This document shows positions 41,811 through 48,759 of a stretch of DNA of 48,759 nucleotides, piece after piece; the stretch's first letter is position 1; every line of letters starts with the position of its first letter. Position numbers and translations under genes: made by a program. The DNA is from UBA2922 sp035352555 (GTDB lineage Bacteria > Bacillota > Clostridia > Oscillospirales > Oscillospiraceae), in the NCBI GenBank assembly GCA_035352555.1, contig DAOPXW010000002.1, positions 1-48,759 of the forward strand, given 5' to 3'. The notes below the pieces were generated by a model, which worked only from the letters and a program-made list of their open reading frames with translations, did not search any database and was not told the origin of the DNA.

Positions 41811-42809
41811 ATGGCAAAAGAAGAATATAAAGGCATCTGGGTGTTCGCCGAGCAGCAGAACGGCAAGCTTTCAAACGCCGTGCTGGAAATTCTGGCAAAG
41901 GCGCAGGAGCTCAAAGCCCACACCGGCGAGGAGATCACCGCGGTCCTGCTTGGAAACGGGGTTCGCGCGATGGCGGATACGCTGTTTGAGTACGGCGCGG
42001 ATCAGGTCGTCCTGGCGGAGGACAAAAATCTCGAACAGTACAGCGCAAGGCCCTATCAGGCGGCGCTCCAGCAGCTCGCCGAAAAATACAAACCGTCCAT
42101 CCTCCTGTACGGGGCGACCTCCCTCGGCCGCGATCTCGCGCCGCGGATGATGGTGCCTCTCGACACCGGCCTCACCGCCGATGCCATCGATCTGGGCTTC
42201 GACGAGGACGGCGTCTTCTATCAGACGACCCCGGCCTACGGCGGCAGCATTCTGGCCCACATCGTGATTCTGGAGCGCCGGCCCCAGATGGCCACCGTGC
42301 GCCCCAAGATGTTTGAGCCGCTGGAGCCCAGAGCGGGCGCCAAAGGGAAGCTTGTCGTTGAAACAGTCGATGTTTCTGCGGACCCGGACTTCGAGGTTCT
42401 TGAAACCGCAGCGAAGCCGGATACCGGCAAATGCATCGAAAATTCCGAGATCCTCGTGGCCGGCGGCCGCGGCATCAAGGAAGAGAAGGACCTGGAGGAA
42501 CTCTGCGAACTCGCGTCCCTTCTGGGCGGCCAGCTCGCCGCCTCAAGACCGCTGGTGGACAACGGCTGGCTTGATCACGAGCAGCAGATCGGCCAGAGCG
42601 GAACTACCGTCAAGCCCCGCATGATCATTAACGTGGCCATCTCCGGCTCCGTGCAGTATCAGGTGGGCATGCAGAACGCCAACTGCATCGTCAGCCTCAA
42701 CCACACCCCCGGCGTGCCGATCTTCGACATGTCCCATTACGGCATGGTCGGCGATTACAGGACGCTGATTCCCGCTATTCTCTCTGAAATCAAAAACCGT
42801 AAAAATTGA
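41811..42809 (+). CDS. etfA: Electron transfer flavoprotein alpha subunit
   Basis: This 332-residue EtfA/FixB protein has an N-terminal domain (GIWVFAEQQNGKLSNAVLEIL) and the C-terminal FAD-binding domain: GRGIKEEKDLEEL, LAASRPLVDNGWL, QIGQSGTTVKPR, ISGSVQYQVGM and LNHTPGVPIFDMSHYGMVGD. Each of these is a hallmark of FAD contacts. I chose the ATG at 41811 because AAGGAGG lies 7 bases upstream; the longer ORF overlaps etfB. It has no N-terminal ferredoxin extension. Confidence 0.93.
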   Translation: MAKEEYKGIWVFAEQQNGKLSNAVLEILAKAQELKAHTGEEITAVLLGNGVRAMADTLFEYGADQVVLAEDKNLEQYSARPYQAALQQLAEKYKPSILLYGATSLGRDLAPRMMVPLDTGLTADAIDLGFDEDGVFYQTTPAYGGSILAHIVILERRPQMATVRPKMFEPLEPRAGAKGKLVVETVDVSADPDFEVLETAAKPDTGKCIENSEILVAGGRGIKEEKDLEELCELASLLGGQLAASRPLVDNGWLDHEQQIGQSGTTVKPRMIINVAISGSVQYQVGMQNANCIVSLNHTPGVPIFDMSHYGMVGDYRTLIPAILSEIKNRKN

Positions 42810-42823
42810 AAGGAGTTTCTATC

Positions 42824-44080
42824 ATGAGCGAACGTAAAACCATTATCCCCAAGTACGGCCCCTTTGCGGGTATGCGTATTATCGACAGCGGTTCCCTGAT
42901 CGCCATGCCTTTCGCGGCGACGATGCTGGCTGACTTCGGCGCCGAGGTCATCCATATCGAGCGCCCCGGTGTCGGCGACACCCTGCGTATGCTGGGACCC
43001 TTCGCGGAGGTCAACGGCAAAAAGGTCTCCACCGCATGGGCGCAGGATGCGCGCAACAAGCTTTCCATGAGCCTTGAACTGAACCTCAAGCACCCCGAAG
43101 TGAAGGAAATCTTCTACGGTCTGCTGAAGGAAGCCGACGTGTTCATGGAGAACATGGTCTGGCTTGATAAGCTGGGCATCAGCGACGCCGACATGCTGGC
43201 GGTCAATCCGAAGCTCGTCATCGTCCACATCAGCGGCCTGGGCCACAAGGAATTCGGCGGCATCCCCGAGGTGTGCGACCGCGCTTCCTACGATATGATC
43301 GGTCAGGCCTTCTCCGGCTGGCTGTACCTGCAGGGCGACCCGGACCGCGATCCCGTCGTGGCCAAGCCCTATATGAACGACTTCGTCTCCGCCATGTGCA
43401 CCGCCTTCGGCACGCTGGCCGCCTACACCGCCGCCCAGAAGACCGGCAAGGGCCAGATCGTCGACGTGGCGCAGTTCGAGGCCATGGCCCAGTATATGTG
43501 CGGCGTCTATACCACCTATACTATGACCGGCAAGGTCTCCGGACGCACGGGCAACGCCTCTCCCGCGTTCCAGCCCTACAATCTGTTCAAATCCAAGGAC
43601 GGCTTTGATGTCGCGCTGGGCGCCTTCGGCCCCGGCGTGTATAAGAGATGCCTGCAGGGTCTCGGCTTCGACCTCAATTACTTCACCTATCAGGATTGCT
43701 CCTCCAACGCGGAAGCCGTCGCCTCTCCCAAGGGCCGCGAGCTGAACGATAAGGTTGTCGCGTGGTGCGCCAGCCACACCGCAGCGGAGATCGAGGAGGC
43801 CATGGCCGCCGTTAAGGTCCCCTGCTCCGCCGTCAACACCGCGAAATCCGTCTTTGAAAACGAGCATTTCAAGTCCCGCAACGACTGGATCACCTACAGG
43901 GATCAGACTGTGGACGGCGATATCACCGCGTTCGGCATCGCCCCGAAGCTGTCCAGCACCCCGGGCCAGGTCTGGCGCGGCGCACCGTCGCTCGGCCAGG
44001 ATACCGACGCTATCCTCAAGGATATCCTCGGCTACGACGACGCAAAGATCGCCGATCTGCGCGAAAAGAATCTCATCTGA
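42824..44080 (+). CDS. Class III CoA-transferase (CaiB/BaiF family), CaiB-like
   Basis: This 418-residue protein begins YGPFAGMRIIDSGSLIA and contains FGAEVIHIE, SYDMIGQAFSGWLYLQ, TGKGQIVDVAQFEAM (the region around the acyl-carrying aspartate of the family) and the closing PGQVWRGAPSLGQDTDAIL. Several of these blocks are strikingly like E. coli CaiB, the carnitine/crotonobetaine CoA-transferase. It activates a free acid by taking CoA from another acyl-CoA, so no ATP-dependent ligase is required. It is the last gene of the operon, after etfA, with AAGGAG before the ATG. The acid substrate is unknown. Confidence 0.9.
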   Translation: MSERKTIIPKYGPFAGMRIIDSGSLIAMPFAATMLADFGAEVIHIERPGVGDTLRMLGPFAEVNGKKVSTAWAQDARNKLSMSLELNLKHPEVKEIFYGLLKEADVFMENMVWLDKLGISDADMLAVNPKLVIVHISGLGHKEFGGIPEVCDRASYDMIGQAFSGWLYLQGDPDRDPVVAKPYMNDFVSAMCTAFGTLAAYTAAQKTGKGQIVDVAQFEAMAQYMCGVYTTYTMTGKVSGRTGNASPAFQPYNLFKSKDGFDVALGAFGPGVYKRCLQGLGFDLNYFTYQDCSSNAEAVASPKGRELNDKVVAWCASHTAAEIEEAMAAVKVPCSAVNTAKSVFENEHFKSRNDWITYRDQTVDGDITAFGIAPKLSSTPGQVWRGAPSLGQDTDAILKDILGYDDAKIADLREKNLI

Positions 44081-44098
44081 GCGTAAGGCAAACCACGA

Positions 44099-44140
44099 GG
44101 GCGCGCTGCGGAACGAAAGTTCCGCAACGCGCCCATTTTT
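44099..44140 (+). terminator. Terminator of the acyl-CoA dehydrogenase-etf-CoA transferase operon
   Basis: GGGCGCG-C-TGCGGAAC (44099-44114) pairs with GTTCCGCA-A-CGCGCCC (44119-44134) around a GAAA tetraloop, with one mismatch. It is followed by ATTTTT. It lies 18 bases after the stop. Confidence 0.88.
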
Positions 44141-44179
44141 AGTTCAGGTTGCTTTCCGCGCGTGCGGAATCGGGAGCGG

Positions 44180-45657
44180 TCAGGCCTGCCGATCCAGCGC
44201 CAGGCATTCGGCCTCCNNNNNNNNNNNNNNNNNNNNNNNNNNNNNNNNNNNNNNNNNNNNNNNNNNNNNNNNNNNNNNNNNNNNNNNNNNNNNNNNNNNN
44301 NNNNNNNNNNNNNNNNGGGCTGGTAGGGGGTCTTGAGATCGCGCATCAGGTCGCGGCCCTTGCTCTTGAGATAGCGTACGCGGAAGACCAGATAGATCAC
44401 AAACAGCAGCACGAAGCCGCCCATCAGCGCCCAGACTGTCGCGCTGAGCGTGATCAGCGCGGAATACGACAGGTACGCCGCCGCGATGAAGGCGAACACG
44501 GACAGTGCGTACATCAGCCACAGGGGCATGGCGAAACCGGCATGCCCGCAGGCGTGGGGGTATTTTTTCTTCAGGAAGAACGGCACGACGCACAGCACCA
44601 TGTCGCCAAGGCAGTTCACAAAGGAGAAAATCGTCATCAGGACACCGAAGCTGGAACCTGTGGCGGCGCAGCCGACGGCGAACAGCATGACAAAGCCGAG
44701 AATGATGGGGGATACGCCGAACTTGTTTTTCCTGCCGATGACCTCAGGGAACAGCTCGCAGTCGGCCGCGGCCTGAATCTGGGCGCAGGTGAGCATGATG
44801 ACCGGCACCATGGAGGTCAGCACGCCGCAGATGGGGCCGCCTACGATGAAGAAGGTCAGCAGCGCCGGGCTGAGGAAGCCGGAGCCCACGTCCGACAGGG
44901 TGGTGAGCGCGCCGGCGGGCATGGTGCCCAGTGTCACCACGGCCATGAGAATATAGATCACGGCCACCAGCGAGGGGGACAGGATCAGCGCCAGAGGAAT
45001 GTTGCGGCGGGGGTTTTTCACATCGTCCGCGATCTGCGACACGGCGGCGCCGCCGGACAGGGACGAGGACAGGATGGCGATCGCCGCGCCGAGCGTGGTG
45101 AGCTTCAGGCCGGGGGCAAAGACCTCGCCCAGCGTCAGCTGGCCGGGATTCATGTTGGGCAGGCCGACGAAGATATACAGCGCCATGGCCACCAGCAGCG
45201 CGATGACCATAATGTTGTTCACGGTGGCAAAGGTGTGGTTTCCGAGATACGCGATGCCCGCGTAGACGATCAGTATGGCGACGCTGACGGCTACACCGTG
45301 TCCCGCCAGCGCGGGGAACAGGGTGACGAAGTAATCGGAAAACAGCACCGCGAACACGGATACCAGCACGGGCTGAAGCAGGTTCTGCGCCGCCATGTAC
45401 ATTCCGACGATGGGGTGAACGAGCTTGGTGGGCGCCACAAAAAAGCTGCCGGAGGCGGGAATGACCGAGGAGACATAAACGTTGGGGATCATCTTTGCCA
45501 GCGTATAGACGGTGGCAAGTATCAGCGCCATAATAACACCGGGACCGATGTCGTTGATAACGGTGGGCAGCGAGCCGAAGATGCCGGAGCCGATGATAGC
45601 GCCGATGCCGGTTGCGATACAGCCGATCAGGCCCAGCTTTTTGGTGCTTTCTTTCAT
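44180..45657 (-). CDS. APC-superfamily amino acid permease, C-terminal part interrupted by a scaffold gap
   Basis: The first 447 residues are continuous. They contain about twelve membrane helices and the APC helix-1 motif GLIGCIATGIGAIIGSGIFG (unwound substrate/ion-binding GSGIF), then SSSLSGGAAVSQIADDVKNPRRNIP in helix 6, given in part as GGAAVSQIADDVKNPRRN. The gap (44217-44316) removes a few C-terminal codons. After it a frame reading EAECLALDRQA ends at TGA 44180-44182 and probably is the true C-terminus, but the frame across 100 N is arbitrary. It imports an amino acid or related cation. It is the third gene of the operon with the flavoprotein and ferredoxin (22 bases after the latter). 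Confidence 0.82.
44217..44316. other. Scaffold gap (100 N)
   Basis: Exactly 100 N near the 3' end of the permease gene. The real length is unknown. Confidence 0.99.
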
Positions 45658-45679
45658 GTGTTTACTCCCCTTTCATTTT

Positions 45680-45973
45680 TTAGCGGGCGGAGGGATCCGG
45701 TTTCACGGGGACGAACTTCGCGCGGTTCATGACGGGATGCTGGATCTGGATGGCGCCCTTGTTGGGACAAACCATGACGCAGGCCCCGCAATAGTAGCAC
45801 TCGCCGGGATAGACCACGATGGGATGCCGGCCCTGCTCGGGGTTGGGCAGAAGAATATCGCACTGGCAGATGTTGGCGCAGGCGTTGCAGCCGACGCAGA
45901 GCTTGTCGTCAAACAGCAGCGGCGTGGCGCTGCACGGCACCACGGAAACCTTGAGTTCGTTCATGGATTTCAT
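45680..45973 (-). CDS. 2[4Fe-4S] ferredoxin-like subunit (AprB-like)
   Basis: This 97-residue protein has two cluster motifs, C26-x2-C29-x2-C32-x3-C36 and C59-x2-C62-x2-C65-x3-C69-P, joined by a 22-residue insertion with PNPEQGRHPIVVYPG. That resembles the beta subunit of adenylylsulfate reductase but without its C-terminal tail. The start overlaps the end of the flavoprotein gene (ATGA) and follows GGAGG, so the two are made together and probably form a complex in which this subunit feeds electrons to the FAD. It has no signal peptide, so it is cytoplasmic. Confidence 0.88.
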   Translation of the reverse strand: MKSMNELKVSVVPCSATPLLFDDKLCVGCNACANICQCDILLPNPEQGRHPIVVYPGECYYCGACVMVCPNKGAIQIQHPVMNRAKFVPVKPDPSAR

Positions 45974-47910
45974 TTGCCCTCACCTCCGATATAGTCCTGA
46001 TTGCGCTTTTCGTATTCCGTCTCCAGATCGCCGAAATAGTCGCCCGGCACGTCGCCGCGGACGATTTTACCGTTCTCCTGCCGGAGGGTGATCAGATGGT
46101 GGTCGCGCGCCGGGTCCAGCTCCGGGTAATCGCTGCGATCGAAACACAGCGGCTTGGAGCTGGATTTGCGCAGCAGGCAGGCGTTGAGGATCATTTCGGA
46201 CACGTCCAGAATATCCAGCACCTCATGGGTGCGCATGAGATCGTGGGGATTGCAGCAGTAGAGCTGGGGCACGATGTCCCGGCGGTAGCTCTTGAGAAGG
46301 TCGAGGCCCTCCAGCAGCAGCGCGTCGCACTTGATGCCGCCGCAGTAGTTCTGCATGGCCTTGGAGATGGCCATGTTCAGCTCCTTCCAGGTGACGCCGT
46401 CGGCGCGGTACATAGGGGCGTACAGCCGCTCGCGCTCGCGCTCCACCTCGCTGCGGTCGATGGGCGACAGCGCCGCATGGGCGGCGTATTCCGCGGCCTT
46501 CCGGCCGGCATAGTAACCCGTGGCACAGGCAAAACCCGCGCAGTCCGAGGCGAAAAGCTGGTCACCGCCGGCATAGACGCCGTCAATGTTGGTCTTGAGG
46601 TCCCAGTCGTGCATGATGCCGCCGGGGGCGCCGAAAAGCTGCCGCTCCTGGCTGAGGAACGCCGCCGACTGCCAGCCGGTGCCGTAGCACTGCAGCGCGT
46701 GGCGGGTGGGATCAAAGCCCCGACGGGTATAGTTTTCAAGGATGGGGATCTTGGTTTTGCCTTCCTCGCCCACCATCATGCCCCAGATGACCCGGCGCTC
46801 GTCGTCGGGCATGCGGCTGAGATCGGCATAGAAGGGCAGCTGATAGCCCCGCTTCATCAGCTCGTCGAAGGGCATGGTCTCGGGCCCGCGGTAGTCGTAC
46901 TTGGGCTCGTCAATGACGCCGCCCTTGAGGAAAAATTTCTGCCCCTTTACCGGATAGTAACGCTCGGACACCGTTTTCAGCACGTTGCCGTCCCGGTCGA
47001 GATAGGGGATCTCCACGCCCCGGGCGTCCACCAGCGTGGCCGCGTACCAGGTGTTGTGGTTGTTGCCCGCGCCGTAGGGCGGAAAGCTGCGGCCCGCGGC
47101 GGAAAATTCGCCCTTGACCGATTTTTCCATCATCGTGAATTCCATCCCCGCGCGCCAGCCCATGGCGTGGCCGCTGCCGATGGACTGCATGGGCCGGAAT
47201 TCGCACAGGCCCACCAGATCGGGGTTGAAAAGCCAGAGCCGGGCCGGCCGGGACATTGCCAGCACCGTGACCTTCGCGGAGAAGATCAGGAGCTTGCCGG
47301 TGTGCACGTTCATGCCCACCGCGCCGATGCCGCGCTTTTTGCCGTCCTTTTCCTCGGTGAGCAGCGCAGTGGCCTCGGTGCGGTCGTAGATGTGCACGCC
47401 CAGCCGCTTGAGCTCCGCGTAAAGCGCGGGTTTGAAGGTGGAGCCCCAGACCCGGAGGGTAAATCGGTTCTCATAATCGTAGGCGAACATCAGCTTCGTC
47501 TTCTCGTCCCGGAATTCAGCGCCTTTGAAATCGTCGCCGGTATCCCGGATCTTTCCGCCGAAGCACTCCAGGTCCAGCAGGCGGTCATAGCCCTCGCGGC
47601 ACTCGATGTAGTGGGCGATGCCGTTGGAATAGTGGTCCTGTTCGTCCACATAGGCCTCGGCGATCTCCTTGGCCGTCACCTTGGAGCAGGGATTGGTGCA
47701 GGCGGATTCCCAGTGGTCGAAGCCCGTCCCGGCGGAGCCGCTGCGCTTGGTGGAGCCTTTTTCCACCAGCACAACGCGCTGCCCCCTGCGGGCGGCCGCG
47801 ATGGCGGCAAAGCAGCCGGCCAGGCCTCCGCCCAAAACCAGCACGTCCGACGTCACGGACTCCTCCTGACCAAATTCATTGGGGTAAGGCCATTTGAGTT
47901 CTTCCATCAT
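45970..47910 (-). CDS. FAD-dependent fumarate reductase/AprA-type flavoprotein
   Basis: This 646-residue protein has an N-terminal FAD dinucleotide motif (VLVLGGGLAGCFAAIAAARRG, shown in part as LGGGLAGCFAA) and VLVEKGSTKRSGSAG. A capping domain follows, with RPMQSIGSGHAMGWRAGME, then the late FAD segment GVYAGGDQLFASDCAGFACATGYYAGR (in part YAGGDQLFASD) and a C-terminal helical domain. The whole resembles adenylylsulfate reductase/fumarate reductase flavoprotein subunits, but no sulfate-reduction genes are near. With the overlapping ferredoxin and an APC permease it probably reduces or oxidises an imported small organic molecule. I chose the ATG pair at 47907-47910 after AAAGGAG. Confidence 0.82.
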   Translation of the reverse strand: MMEELKWPYPNEFGQEESVTSDVLVLGGGLAGCFAAIAAARRGQRVVLVEKGSTKRSGSAGTGFDHWESACTNPCSKVTAKEIAEAYVDEQDHYSNGIAHYIECREGYDRLLDLECFGGKIRDTGDDFKGAEFRDEKTKLMFAYDYENRFTLRVWGSTFKPALYAELKRLGVHIYDRTEATALLTEEKDGKKRGIGAVGMNVHTGKLLIFSAKVTVLAMSRPARLWLFNPDLVGLCEFRPMQSIGSGHAMGWRAGMEFTMMEKSVKGEFSAAGRSFPPYGAGNNHNTWYAATLVDARGVEIPYLDRDGNVLKTVSERYYPVKGQKFFLKGGVIDEPKYDYRGPETMPFDELMKRGYQLPFYADLSRMPDDERRVIWGMMVGEEGKTKIPILENYTRRGFDPTRHALQCYGTGWQSAAFLSQERQLFGAPGGIMHDWDLKTNIDGVYAGGDQLFASDCAGFACATGYYAGRKAAEYAAHAALSPIDRSEVERERERLYAPMYRADGVTWKELNMAISKAMQNYCGGIKCDALLLEGLDLLKSYRRDIVPQLYCCNPHDLMRTHEVLDILDVSEMILNACLLRKSSSKPLCFDRSDYPELDPARDHHLITLRQENGKIVRGDVPGDYFGDLETEYEKRNQDYIGGEGK

Positions 47911-47972
47911 ACAACTCCTTTCTGCGGTAAAATAGATTGGGGATGCTCTTGTGCTGAATTCTAGCGCCAAAT

Positions 47973-48004
47973 ATCATATTTTGCAATATGCATTATGCAA
48001 AATA
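47973..48004 (-). promoter_or_regulatory. Promoter and inverted-repeat operator of the flavoprotein operon
   Basis: On the minus strand, TTGCAT (47995-48000), a 16-base spacer and TATGAT (47973-47978) form a promoter 63 bases before the ATG. The perfect inverted repeat TATTTTGCA-N10-TGCAAAATA (47977-48004) overlaps it almost entirely. A second near-palindrome, TATTTGTACAAAATA, lies at 48042-48056. Both are candidate sites for the divergent GntR protein. The rest of the 335-base divergent region (47911-48245) holds no gene. Confidence 0.65.
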
Positions 48005-48145
48005 CACAGAAATTCACGATTTGTTCAAACCGAAGGCTTGGTATTTGTACAAAATAGCATAAATATCGACACGCAGGGGCCGTCTGCGGCAAAACCGACA
48101 AACGGGGCAGGCGCCGACATCGGCGGCACGCGTGGAGAATCCCCG

Positions 48146-48174
48146 TTGTTTTCTTGCGCGGGTCATGATAGAAT
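48146..48174 (+). promoter_or_regulatory. Promoter for the GntR gene at the window end
   Basis: TTGTTT (48146-48151), 17 bases and TAGAAT (48169-48174) are present, the latter preceded by TGA as an extended -10. The start codon follows about 70 bases later. Confidence 0.55.
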
Positions 48175-48245
48175 ACCTTTTATAATTTATTATGGGTACG
48201 TCCCGCGGGCGGGCGGACCGTCAATAATCGGGGAGGCGTTCGCGC

Positions 48246-48759
48246 GTGATGAACGACAGCATCAAGACCGTTACCGAGCAAATCTATAATGTAATACGTC
48301 AGGATATCCTCAGCCAGCGGCTGAAGCCGGGCGAAAAACTGACCACCAAGACCCTGCAGGAAAAGCTGGGCGTGAGTTCCACGCCCATCCGCGAGGCCCT
48401 GACCCGCCTCCAGCAGGACGGGCTCATCGAGTACCAGCCCAATGTGGGGATGCGGGTGGTCAGGCTGACGCGAAAGGATCTGGAGGATATTTTCAGCCTG
48501 ATGATCGAGTTCGACGTCATCGCCATGAAGTTCTCCTGCCGCTCCAGCAAAAGGGCGGATATGGTGGCCGCGCTGCGCCGGGTGCAGGAGGAAGCGGCAG
48601 CCTGCCTTGAAAATGCCGAGCTGAAACGCTGGGAGACCCTCAGTGACGATTTCCATCTGGCATTCTACCGCTTTGCGGACAATTCCCGCCTGAATATCGC
48701 GGCCGAACGCACGCGGATGCAGTTCACCATCTATTCCAACGCCTATCAGAGCGACGAGA
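48246..48759 (+). CDS. GntR-family regulator (FCD subgroup), cut by window end
   Basis: 171 codons are visible. An N-terminal winged helix (EQIYNVIRQDILSQRLKPG, KLTTKTLQEKLGVSSTPIREALTRL, given in part as GVSSTPIREAL) is followed by the start of an FCD ligand domain (FDVIAMKFSC, LSDDFHLAFYRFADN). GGGAGG lies 9 bases before GTG 48246 and 12 before ATG 48249, so the GTG is slightly favoured. It is divergent from the flavoprotein-ferredoxin-permease operon, whose promoter carries a perfect inverted repeat, making that operon the likely target. The effector is probably an organic acid or amino acid, as is usual in the subgroup. Confidence 0.88.
   Translation, partial: MMNDSIKTVTEQIYNVIRQDILSQRLKPGEKLTTKTLQEKLGVSSTPIREALTRLQQDGLIEYQPNVGMRVVRLTRKDLEDIFSLMIEFDVIAMKFSCRSSKRADMVAALRRVQEEAAACLENAELKRWETLSDDFHLAFYRFADNSRLNIAAERTRMQFTIYSNAYQSDE

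Noticed and set aside
39857..44080. Complete carnitine or gamma-butyrobetaine operon
   Set aside because: The BCCT carrier, CoA ligase and enoyl-CoA hydratase are missing, so only the architecture is comparable.
44149..45732. 527-codon plus-strand frame across the second gap
   Set aside because: It runs through 100 N and is antisense to the APC permease.
45680..47910. True adenylylsulfate reductase (aprBA)
   Set aside because: The ferredoxin lacks the AprB tail, and no sat, qmo or dsr gene is present. The permease and GntR context points to an organic substrate.
1..48759. CRISPR arrays, rRNA, tRNA genes, IS elements, prophage structural genes
   Set aside because: I found no regularly spaced repeats, no tRNA cloverleaf with a CCA-type end, no rRNA signatures, no transposase frames and no capsid or tail genes.

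Overview
The window looks like a scaffold from a spore-forming, strictly anaerobic gut-type Firmicute, most likely Oscillospiraceae/Clostridia (a Flavonifractor- or Intestinimonas-like organism is my guess). The evidence is a complete gerA-type germinant receptor operon, many [4Fe-4S] flavoenzymes, an ETF-linked acyl-CoA dehydrogenase cluster, an AmmeMemoRadiSam locus and TspO. Two runs of exactly 100 N (1788-1887, 44217-44316) are scaffold gaps of arbitrary length. Base composition is moderate up to about 16.5 kb and clearly richer in G+C with strong C/G-ending codons from about 24 kb on.

Left part (1-16.5 kb): the tail of a probable hybrid-cluster protein with a small ferredoxin; an HD hydrolase; a roughly 1.5-kb fragment of integrative conjugative element (cytosine methyltransferase tail, ribbon-helix-helix protein, two conjugation-region genes) wedged between two broken genes; a 5'-truncated enoate-reductase-type flavoenzyme with a convergent GntR regulator; a cold-shock gene with an unusual leader hairpin; a DEAD-box helicase; an RluA pseudouridine synthase; an ABC-2 drug/peptide exporter followed by a frameshifted MalT/LuxR-type activator; TspO; a flavodoxin-fold reductase; and a PucR/CdaR-type regulator.

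Middle (16.6-36.9 kb): a 937-residue fusion of an Old-Yellow-Enzyme/enoate-reductase flavoprotein with an acetoacetate-decarboxylase-like domain, divergent from the PucR regulator; the gerA-gerC-gerB operon plus a tiny two-helix fourth gene; a minus-strand pair of a large multi-cluster NAD(P)H flavoprotein and HypA; then a plus-strand run of a YtcJ-like amidohydrolase, a fused MEMO-AMMECR1 protein, its radical-SAM partner and a five-gene peptide/nickel-type ABC importer.

Right part (36.9-48.8 kb): a minus-strand acyl-CoA dehydrogenase behind a YtoI-like HTH-CBS-hotdog regulator; a plus-strand acyl-CoA dehydrogenase-etfB-etfA-class III CoA-transferase operon that closely parallels the carnitine/crotonobetaine caiA-fixAB-caiB set; and, convergent to it, a flavoprotein-ferredoxin-APC permease operon read from a promoter overlapped by an inverted repeat and divergent from a GntR regulator cut by the window end. 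A 12-base element of that inverted repeat recurs upstream of the ABC importer. My reading is a catabolic/respiratory neighbourhood in which imported organic or amino acids are activated as CoA esters and reduced by several dedicated flavin/Fe-S reductases; the substrates cannot be read from the sequence.
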